DNA from: JBHHXR01 sp046757205
Lineage (GTDB): Bacteria > Pseudomonadota > Alphaproteobacteria > Rhodobacterales > Rhodobacteraceae
Assembly: GCA_046757205.1 (NCBI GenBank)
Contig: JBHHXR010000202.1
Coordinates: forward strand, 1 to 6,394
Reading direction: 5' to 3'
Length of the DNA stretch: 6,394 nucleotides
Below are positions 1-4,843 of the stretch, one piece after another. The position numbers and the translations under genes were made by a program. The notes under the pieces are model-generated. The model was given only the letters and a program-made list of their open reading frames with translations. It made no database searches and was not told the origin of the DNA. Numbering within the stretch: position 1 is the first letter of the stretch; the number at the start of each line of letters is the position of its first letter.

Positions 1-62
1 AGCTCGAGCCAGGACAGACGGCCCCGCACCCAGAGCGCCCCGAGCCTCGGCAGTTCAGCCAC
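1..62 (-). CDS. 5' end of a third gene in the minus-strand operon, probably glycosyltransferase-like (partial)
   Basis: Only the first 20 codons lie in the window. Read on the minus strand from a GTG at 62-60, the frame is open to the window edge and begins (M)AELPRLGALWVRGRLSWLE. The GTG overlaps the end of the methyltransferase gene (GTGGCTGA, sharing 55-62), the same tight coupling as at the junction upstream. From memory, an 'ALW(I/V)xGxLSWLE' opening resembles the N-terminus of bacterial glycosyltransferases or capsule-type sugar-transfer proteins, where a Leu-Trp-hydrophobic-Gly strand starts the fold. That fits the neighbouring glycosyltransferase. There is no strong Shine-Dalgarno; a G-rich stretch lies just upstream and termination-reinitiation is likely. 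Product assignment is tentative because so little is visible; the existence of a gene is more certain than its function. Confidence 0.55.
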   Translation of the reverse strand, partial: MAELPRLGALWVRGRLSWLE

Positions 63-762
63 CGTCGCCCCGCCCGCCGGCCCGCTTCCTGATCACCGCC
101 AGCTTGTCGCGCCGCGCCTTGTCGTAGTTTTTCTGGAATATGAAGCAGCCGTCTATGTCGCCCGCGAGACCGTTCAGCTCGCCCTCCAGTTCCGGGTCCG
201 AGTGGCTGAATTTCCCGGTCCGAACGAAATTCCACAGCAGCGGCGCGGTCCTGGTGAAACCGGGGCGGCGGTTCTCGTAGACCGGCGGCTGCCACTGCAA
301 GTCCTCGATGATGTACATGCCGCCCGGCACCAGCCTGGGAAAGAATTCCAGCAACCCGTGTTGCTGGTGGGCGCTGGCGTGCGAGGCGTCGTCGATGATG
401 ATGTCGAGCGCATCCGATACGGCGGCGGCTTGCCGGATTTCGCCGCGATCATCCATGTCGCAACCAACAAACCGGAAGCGCTCGTGCTCCAGCCAGGAAA
501 AATCCGAGGCGTCGAGGCCGATGACTTGCGCCCTCGTGAAGTAGTCGAGCCACATGCGGACCGACGGCGCGTCGGACGTGGCGCGCCCGGCCGGTTTGCC
601 GTGCTCGGGCCCGCCGATCAGCAGGCCCATTTCCATGAACGTGATCGGCTGGTCGCGGTACGGCGCGAACAGCACGTCGTAGAGCTGCGTATACCGGTGC
701 TTGCGCGCGCCCTTGTCGCTTCCGAAACGGTGCGCAAGCTCGGTCAGCGAAGGCCTGGTCAT
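55..762 (-). CDS. class I SAM-dependent methyltransferase (small-molecule or sugar type)
   Basis: A 235-residue protein that probably transfers a methyl group from S-adenosylmethionine to a sugar or other small molecule in the cytoplasm. The N-terminal segment (residues about 11-30, FGSDKG...HRYTQLYDVLF) is typical of methyltransferases related to macrolide-sugar O-methyltransferases of the MycE type. The SAM-binding core follows: motif I FMEMGLLIGG (42-51), then SVRMWLDYF (67-75), the acidic strand end IGLD (81-84), CDMDD (101-105), DIIIDDASH (120-128) and LVPGGMYIIEDL (144-155). The acidic and His residues at 124-128 could bind a metal, as in MycE-like enzymes. Its ATG overlaps the TGA of the upstream glycosyltransferase gene (ATGA, 759-762), so the two are probably translationally coupled. 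The Gly/Arg-rich C-terminus (GGRGDGG) overlaps the start of the next gene. The substrate cannot be read from the sequence; the context favours exopolysaccharide, LPS or glycan modification. Confidence 0.85.
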   Translation of the reverse strand: MTRPSLTELAHRFGSDKGARKHRYTQLYDVLFAPYRDQPITFMEMGLLIGGPEHGKPAGRATSDAPSVRMWLDYFTRAQVIGLDASDFSWLEHERFRFVGCDMDDRGEIRQAAAVSDALDIIIDDASHASAHQQHGLLEFFPRLVPGGMYIIEDLQWQPPVYENRRPGFTRTAPLLWNFVRTGKFSHSDPELEGELNGLAGDIDGCFIFQKNYDKARRDKLAVIRKRAGGRGDGG

Positions 763-1760
763 GCCGCCGTTTCCGCTCTTTCGGCGCCGCCTTCCGCCAT
801 CAGGTCCTCGATGAAATCCTGCCAGTCCGGCCGCGCCCGCAACTCCGCGATCTTGGCCTCGTGCCAGCAGCAGGCTGCTTCGTGCAGCTCCGCAAGCCTG
901 CCGTCCGAAAGCAGGTCGCCGTAAACCGGCCGCGCCCGCTCGATCATGGGAAGGATGCTTTCGTCGCTCTCCTGGTTCATGTTCATCCGCTTCCAGTAGA
1001 GCAGCCCCTGATCATGCTGAACATGGTTGGTGCGCCCGCGGTCGCGCTTGACGAGGAAGGAATCGAGGCTGCGCACGGCATAGTGGTGGAGACGCGCGAG
1101 ATCGTGCCGGAAGCCGCGATGCGCGGCCCAGCCGCGATCGTCGAGAAACTTTTCGGGCATGGGCTGCCCGCCGCCGTCCACCCATTTCAGGCCAGCCCGC
1201 CGGTCGGGGTCGAGCTGCTTGGGGCGGTGCACGCCGAAGCGTCCGAACGCGCCGTCATTGCGCCAAAGCGTCTTGAACCCCCGCGCCTGCGGGTGGCGTG
1301 CGGCGGCGCCGGCGGCGCGCGTGAACTGCCCGGTCACGAATTGCCGGAGATACCTTTCCCGGCCGGCGCTGCCGAACAGTTTCCAGCACAGCGAAATCGC
1401 CCCGGCACCCTCCGCCGCTTCGATCAGATCATCGACCTGGCGGGCCCCGACCCGGATATTCAGAAACTCGTCGACATCCGCCGCCATGACCCATTCGGCA
1501 GCCAGCTTCAGCGGGTGCGTGTTGGCGCGCCGCAGCGCCAGCCGTTGCGGGCTTGCCCTGCGCCCTTCCATGGGGTTGGGCTCGTGGCGGACGATCCCCA
1601 GTTCCTGCAGGCGGACAAGGATATCATCCGTGTGGTCGTCGCAGTCGTTGGTGTAGACCAGAAAATCCGTGAACCCGACAGACAGGTTGTAGGCGATCCA
1701 TTCCAGAATGAACGGACCTTCGTTCTTCATCGTGGTGACGATAAGCCGCGATCCGGCCAT
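759..1760 (-). CDS. glycosyltransferase family 2-like protein (Glyco_tranf_2_4 type)
   Basis: A 333-residue GT-A-type glycosyltransferase, probably cytoplasmic, that adds a sugar to a surface polysaccharide or similar acceptor. Residues 5-45 (RLIVTTMKNEGPFILEW..., then VYTNDCDDHTDDIL) match the nucleotide-sugar-binding opening of the Glyco_tranf_2_4 family, where 'MKNEGPFILEW' is very characteristic. The DxD-like metal and nucleotide-sugar motif is ADVDEF at 94-99. A His-His-Tyr (225-227) and the KRD/NH region (239-246) follow in the C-terminal half. I chose the ATG at 1760-1758 because the family motif begins a few residues after it. The longer frame back to 1877 adds 39 residues without family character and crosses the likely promoter region. 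No strong Shine-Dalgarno is visible (AGGG about 10 bases upstream, and AGG close to the ATG). It is the first gene of the leftward operon and overlaps the methyltransferase by four bases. Donor and acceptor sugars are unknown. Confidence 0.87.
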   Translation of the reverse strand: MAGSRLIVTTMKNEGPFILEWIAYNLSVGFTDFLVYTNDCDDHTDDILVRLQELGIVRHEPNPMEGRRASPQRLALRRANTHPLKLAAEWVMAADVDEFLNIRVGARQVDDLIEAAEGAGAISLCWKLFGSAGRERYLRQFVTGQFTRAAGAAARHPQARGFKTLWRNDGAFGRFGVHRPKQLDPDRRAGLKWVDGGGQPMPEKFLDDRGWAAHRGFRHDLARLHHYAVRSLDSFLVKRDRGRTNHVQHDQGLLYWKRMNMNQESDESILPMIERARPVYGDLLSDGRLAELHEAACCWHEAKIAELRARPDWQDFIEDLMAEGGAERAETAA

Positions 1761-1907
1761 GCCTGCAACTGCCCTGTTTTCCGCACAGTTTACAGAATTG
1801 CGCCTGCCTGTACATGACGAACCCGCCGATGCCGGCGATTTCGCACTGGGGCCTAGCGATCCCCCCGCCAACCGCATATATCACGCCCGTTGAACGAGAG
1901 GCGCGCC
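1761..1907. promoter_or_regulatory. divergent intergenic region between the glycosyltransferase operon and hslV
   Basis: These 147 bases separate the two divergent operons, so promoters for both should lie here. An AT-rich spot, CATATATC (1875-1882), is the best -10-like element for hslV, about 26 bases before its ATG. No convincing -35 hexamer is found at the right distance, and I see no clear match to a heat-shock sigma-32 promoter or a CIRCE element. On the minus strand TAAACT (1792-1787) could be a -10 for the glycosyltransferase, but no -35 lies at a normal spacing. Promoter presence is inferred from the layout; the individual boxes are weak. Confidence 0.4.
1896..1901 (+). promoter_or_regulatory. 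ribosome binding site that fixes the hslV start
   Basis: GAGAGG lies six bases before the ATG at 1908. This favours 1908 over the in-frame TTG at 1890, which would place the Shine-Dalgarno inside the coding region. Confidence 0.75.
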
Positions 1908-2468
1908 ATGAGCGAAACGGAAAGGTTCCCCGGCTGGCACGGCACCACGATCATCGCCGTGCGCAAGGGCGGCAAGGTGGTGGTGGCCGGTGACGGGCAG
2001 GTCAGCCTCGGGCAGACGGTGATCAAGGGTTCGGCGCGCAAGGTCCGGCGCATCAGCCCCGGCGGCCAGGATGTGGTGTGCGGCTTCGCCGGTTCGACGG
2101 CGGACGCCTTCACGCTGCTGGAACGGCTTGAGGCCAAGCTGGAAGCCACGCCCGGCCAGATTCAGCGCGCCGCCGTGGAACTGGCAAAGGACTGGCGCAC
2201 CGACAAGTACCTGCGCAACCTCGAAGCAATGCTGATCGTCACCGACGGCGCCGAGCTTTACCTGATCACCGGCGCCGGAGACGTTCTTGAGCCCGAGCAC
2301 GACGTGGCCGCCATCGGATCGGGCGGCAACTTCGCGCTGGCGGCGGCGCGCGCGATGGGCGACAGCGATCTCGACGCCGAGGCGATCGCACGGCGGGCGC
2401 TGGAGATCGCCGCCGAAATCTGCATCTACACCAACGGTAACATGACCGTGGAAAGCATAAGGCGGTAA
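1908..2468 (+). CDS. hslV: HslV, peptidase subunit of the HslUV (ClpYQ) ATP-dependent protease
   Basis: A 186-residue threonine protease, homologous to proteasome beta subunits. It forms two stacked hexameric rings in the cytoplasm and degrades misfolded or regulatory proteins fed in by HslU. The catalytic N-terminal threonine is Thr13 in the HGTTI motif, so a 12-residue propeptide ending WHG must be removed. In E. coli only the initiator Met precedes this Thr. Counting from Thr13, the conserved active-site residues fall at the expected places: Asp29 (AGDGQ, mature Asp17), Lys45 (ARKVRR, mature Lys33) and the serine of GSGG (Ser138). CGFAGSTADAFTL (58-70) and ELAKDWRTDK (91-100) are family signatures. 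The length is normal and the gene looks intact. Its partner hslU lies 981 bases downstream instead of immediately adjacent, because a phospholipase D-like gene intervenes. Expression is commonly heat-inducible in other bacteria, but no clear heat-shock promoter is visible here. Confidence 0.97.
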   Translation: MSETERFPGWHGTTIIAVRKGGKVVVAGDGQVSLGQTVIKGSARKVRRISPGGQDVVCGFAGSTADAFTLLERLEAKLEATPGQIQRAAVELAKDWRTDKYLRNLEAMLIVTDGAELYLITGAGDVLEPEHDVAAIGSGGNFALAAARAMGDSDLDAEAIARRALEIAAEICIYTNGNMTVESIRR

Positions 2469-2496
2469 ATGCTGTGTTCACTAGAAAGCCTCATCC

Positions 2497-2504
2497 GTTG
2501 AGAA
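2497..2504 (+). repeat. left copy of the direct repeat flanking the PLD-like gene
   Basis: GTTGAGAA occurs here, in the hslV-PLD gap, and again at 3438-3445 in the PLD-hslU gap. The surrounding bases also match: CTAGAAAG (2481-2488) then GTTGAGAACAA here, against CTAGGAAAG running straight into TTGAGAATAA at 3430-3448. The two differ by an extra 8-9 bases in the left copy. It may be a trace of the insertion event or a duplicated leader; coincidence is not excluded. Confidence 0.45.
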
Positions 2505-2523
2505 CAAGGCGCCCGAGTAACTG

Positions 2524-3420
2524 ATGCGTGTAAATCCGTTCCGCTTCCGAATACGGCGCCGCTTGAAGTCCGCCATGCAGGAGAACTGGCGGCGGCGTCG
2601 CGACGCTTTAAATGCTCTGCGGATCGCCGGCATGAAGGGAGCCAAGCGAATCGCACTCGGTGACGGGGGTGCCATGCTGATTGGCGGCGCCATTTTTGGA
2701 TCGGTAGGCCTTTGGTTCGGCACGATCGGAATTGTTGGAATCGGCGCGGCGTTTGCGCTTCCTTTGGTTTTGCCATTCGCGCTCCTCGGTGCAGTCGTAG
2801 TGTACGCAGCAAATAAATTTTGGTTAGACTACTTTGTATCCGGTCCCGCTCCGGACGATGCGCCAACAGAGTTTTCGGCGTTTGTTATTGAAAGTGAGAA
2901 AGTTTGGGGTGCGCTGAAAGGAACAATACAACACCAAGATTACCTTCGTAAGGTGATGAAATCATCGCGGCATTTCCTGATTATCCGATCCGCATTCATA
3001 TCGGACATTGTGGTAAACGACGCATTCATCGCCGAATTACAGGGCGCCCTTTTGCGGGGCGTAACCGTCCATTTGGAGTGGGGTTACAGGATGCGGGATG
3101 TTCATCCGAGCATCCACTGCAAGAGGGCCGTTTGGCACCTTGATCGACTGTTTCATTCATTACCCGATGACCTTAGGGGCGCCTTCAGAATGTCAATAGC
3201 CCCGACGCACATCAAGGAAATCTCTGTGGATGACAATGAGGGGTCGTCCGGAAGTTTCAACTGGCTGTCTAACGGTGCCAGGCATCGTTTCGCGAATGCC
3301 GAAAAAAGCGTTGTATTGATGAAGCCAGAGTTCGCCAAAGAAATTAGACTTGATGCTGAAGCCATATGGGACGAGTGGAAATACATTCCAAAGCGCCCCC
3401 CGCGCAGAATGGTGCAGTGA
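2524..3420 (+). CDS. membrane-anchored phospholipase D-like (single HKD) protein inserted between hslV and hslU
   Basis: A 298-residue protein with one complete HKD motif, HxK(x)4D(x)6GSxN: His229, Lys231, Asp236 and Gly243-Ser244-Phe245-Asn246-Trp247. The preceding part of the PLD fold is also visible, with a buried strand FLIIRSAFIS (151-160), an amphipathic helix and the strand RGVTVHLEWGY (178-188). PLD superfamily members cleave phosphodiesters in DNA, RNA or phospholipids through a phospho-histidine intermediate. A one-motif protein would have to dimerise to build an active site, as Nuc and BfiI do. Residues 1-42 are strongly basic (RFRIRRRLK, NWRRRRD). Residues about 47-97 are glycine-rich and hydrophobic, probably two membrane segments in a hairpin, with the catalytic domain likely cytoplasmic. 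The start at 2524 is the first ATG after an in-frame stop at 2518 and has only a weak Shine-Dalgarno; ATG 2575 is an alternative. GC and AT-ended codon use differ clearly from hslV and hslU, suggesting horizontal acquisition. Nuclease or lipase activity and biological role are not determined. Confidence 0.85.
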   Translation: MRVNPFRFRIRRRLKSAMQENWRRRRDALNALRIAGMKGAKRIALGDGGAMLIGGAIFGSVGLWFGTIGIVGIGAAFALPLVLPFALLGAVVVYAANKFWLDYFVSGPAPDDAPTEFSAFVIESEKVWGALKGTIQHQDYLRKVMKSSRHFLIIRSAFISDIVVNDAFIAELQGALLRGVTVHLEWGYRMRDVHPSIHCKRAVWHLDRLFHSLPDDLRGAFRMSIAPTHIKEISVDDNEGSSGSFNWLSNGARHRFANAEKSVVLMKPEFAKEIRLDAEAIWDEWKYIPKRPPRRMVQ

Positions 3421-3431
3421 TTGGCTCTGCT

Positions 3432-3438
3432 AGGAAAG
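3432..3438 (+). promoter_or_regulatory. probable ribosome binding site of hslU
   Basis: AGGAAAG is the only purine-rich Shine-Dalgarno-like stretch before the hslU ATG at 3450, at a long spacing of 11 bases; the GAGA at 3441-3444 is closer but weaker. It supports starting hslU at 3450 and not at the in-frame ATG at 3366, which lies inside the PLD-like gene. Confidence 0.5.
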
Positions 3439-3445
3439 TTGAGAA
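3438..3445 (+). repeat. right copy of the direct repeat flanking the PLD-like gene
   Basis: GTTGAGAA is repeated exactly from 2497-2504. This copy overlaps the end of the hslU ribosome-binding region, so the repeat may derive from the native leader of hslU. See the left copy for the extended imperfect match. Confidence 0.45.
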
Positions 3446-3449
3446 TAAC

Positions 3450-4757
3450 ATGACCGACCTGACGCCGCGCGAAATCGTCTCCGAGCTCGACCGCTTCATC
3501 ATCGGGCAGAAACACGCCAAGCGCGCCGTCGCGGTGGCGCTGCGCAACCGCTGGCGCCGCCGGCAACTGCCCGACGAGATCCGCGAGGAGGTGTATCCCA
3601 AGAACATCCTGATGATCGGACCGACCGGCGTCGGGAAAACCGAGATCAGCCGCCGGCTGGCGCGGCTGGCCAAGGCGCCTTTCATCAAGGTCGAGGCGAC
3701 CAAGTTCACCGAGGTCGGTTATGTCGGCCGCGACGTTGAGCAGATAATCCGCGACCTCGCCGACAGCGCCATCGTCATGGTCCGCGAACGGATGCGCGAG
3801 GACGTGAAGGCGCGCGCTCACGACGCCGCCGAGGAGCGGGTCATCGAGGCGCTCGCCGGAAAGGATGCGCGCGAACAGACCCGCGAGATGTTCCGCAAGA
3901 AGCTTCGCGGCGGGCTTCTGGACGACAAGGAAATCGAGGTTGAGGTTTCCGACACCTCGAACCCGATGTCGATGATCGAGATACCTGGCCAGCCTGGCGC
4001 CAACATGGGGATGATGAATCTCGGCGACATATTCGGCAAGGCGTTTTCCGGCCGCACCAAACGGCAGAAAATGCGCGTCTCCGAAAGCTACGACCTGCTG
4101 ATCGCCGAGGAGGCGGACAAGCTCTTGGACCAGGACGCGGTGACGCGCGAAGCGCTGAAGACGGTGGAGCAAAGCGGTATCGTCTTCGTCGACGAGATCG
4201 ACAAGGTCTGCGCCCGCGCCGAGACCCGCGGCGCCGATGTCAGCCGCGAGGGCGTGCAGCGCGACCTTTTGCCGCTGATCGAGGGAACAACGGTTTCCAC
4301 CAAGCACGGCCCGGTGAAGACCGACCACATCTTGTTCATTGCCTCCGGCGCCTTCCACATCGCCAAGCCCTCCGACCTCTTGCCGGAGCTCCAGGGCCGG
4401 CTGCCGATCCGTGTCGAATTGCGGGCGCTGACCGAAGAAGACTTCGTGCGCATCCTGACCGAAACCGACAACGCCCTGACGCTCCAGTACACCGAGTTGA
4501 TGAAGACAGAGAACGTTGCGGTTTCCTTCACCGAGGACGGTATTTCAGAGCTCGCGCGAATAGCGGCCGAGGTGAACCGCTCGGTCGAAAACATCGGCGC
4601 CCGGCGGCTTTACACGGTCATGGAACGGGTATTCGAGGAACTGAGTTACTCGGCCCCCGACCGCGGCGGAGAGGCAGTCACGGTGGACAGGCCTTTCGTC
4701 GAGGCGAACCTTGGCGAACTGGCCCGGTCGACGGACGTGAGCCGCTACGTATTGTGA
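3450..4757 (+). CDS. hslU: HslU, AAA+ ATPase and unfoldase subunit of the HslUV protease
   Basis: A 435-residue AAA+ (HslU/ClpY) ATPase whose hexamer binds, unfolds and threads substrates into the HslV chamber in the cytoplasm. Visible parts in order: Walker A GPTGVGKT (57-64); pore loop GYVGRD (90-95); the inserted I domain (about 105-235, with the Met/Gly-rich NPMSMIEIPGQPGANMGMM stretch); Walker B IVFVDEID (244-251); sensor 1 region FIASGAF (296-302); arginine-finger region GRLPIRVEL (316-324, Arg317); sensor 2 GARRL (383-387). The C-terminal tail SRYVL is the peptide expected to dock into HslV and activate it. The length matches alphaproteobacterial HslU. The ATG at 3450 gives the canonical MTDLTPREIV start. 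The gene begins 29 bases after the PLD-like gene, so the two are almost certainly co-transcribed. All key residues are present, so the protease should be functional despite the split gene pair. Confidence 0.98.
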   Translation: MTDLTPREIVSELDRFIIGQKHAKRAVAVALRNRWRRRQLPDEIREEVYPKNILMIGPTGVGKTEISRRLARLAKAPFIKVEATKFTEVGYVGRDVEQIIRDLADSAIVMVRERMREDVKARAHDAAEERVIEALAGKDAREQTREMFRKKLRGGLLDDKEIEVEVSDTSNPMSMIEIPGQPGANMGMMNLGDIFGKAFSGRTKRQKMRVSESYDLLIAEEADKLLDQDAVTREALKTVEQSGIVFVDEIDKVCARAETRGADVSREGVQRDLLPLIEGTTVSTKHGPVKTDHILFIASGAFHIAKPSDLLPELQGRLPIRVELRALTEEDFVRILTETDNALTLQYTELMKTENVAVSFTEDGISELARIAAEVNRSVENIGARRLYTVMERVFEELSYSAPDRGGEAVTVDRPFVEANLGELARSTDVSRYVL

Positions 4758-4780
4758 CGCCCTTGCCGTCTGGTCTTTCG

Positions 4781-4809
4781 TTGCCCTGACACGATCGCTG
4801 GCCTATGGT
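4781..4809 (+). promoter_or_regulatory. candidate sigma-70-type promoter for the DUF2125-like gene
   Basis: TTGCCC (4781-4786) and TATGGT (4804-4809) are separated by exactly 17 bases, each matching four of six consensus positions. Transcription would start near 4815-4817, leaving a short leader before the ribosome binding site. There is no clear rho-independent terminator after hslU in 4758-4843, so read-through from hslU is also possible. Confidence 0.35.
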
Positions 4810-4831
4810 TCTTCCCGGTAACACAAGAAGT

Positions 4832-4837
4832 AAGGGG
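4832..4837 (+). promoter_or_regulatory. ribosome binding site that fixes the start of the DUF2125-like gene
   Basis: AAGGGG lies six bases before ATG 4844, a strong Shine-Dalgarno. It excludes the upstream in-frame ATG at 4805, which would put this site inside the gene and hide the signal peptide behind 13 extra residues. Confidence 0.75.
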
Positions 4838-4843
4838 AATATC

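Noticed and set aside
861..1817. Long plus-strand open frame (318 codons) across the glycosyltransferase gene
   Set aside because: It lies antisense to a gene with clear glycosyltransferase motifs. Its translation is Pro/Ala/Arg-rich with no recognisable domain, typical of a GC-rich shadow frame.
1624..1884. Minus-strand frame with a CKLCGKQGSC stretch resembling a zinc-binding knuckle
   Set aside because: It overlaps the conserved N-terminus of the glycosyltransferase in another frame and has no ribosome binding site or further domain, so the Cys spacing is probably coincidence.
1820..1890. Sigma-32 heat-shock promoter upstream of hslV
   Set aside because: A CTTGAAA-like -35 box is absent at a suitable distance from the AT-rich CATATATC; only a generic -10-like element can be named.
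3115..3138. A second possible HxK pair (His198-Cys-Lys200) in the PLD-like protein, suggesting two HKD motifs
   Set aside because: No Asp at the required distance and no GSxN follow. Only the motif at residues 229-247 is complete, so this is a single-HKD protein.
3153..4358. Long minus-strand open frame (401 codons) opposite hslU
   Set aside because: It is the mirror of highly conserved hslU codons. The translation is His/Asp/Leu-rich low-complexity sequence without motifs and also crosses into the PLD-like gene.
4758..4843. Rho-independent terminator after hslU
   Set aside because: I found no stable GC-rich hairpin followed by a T-run in this gap.
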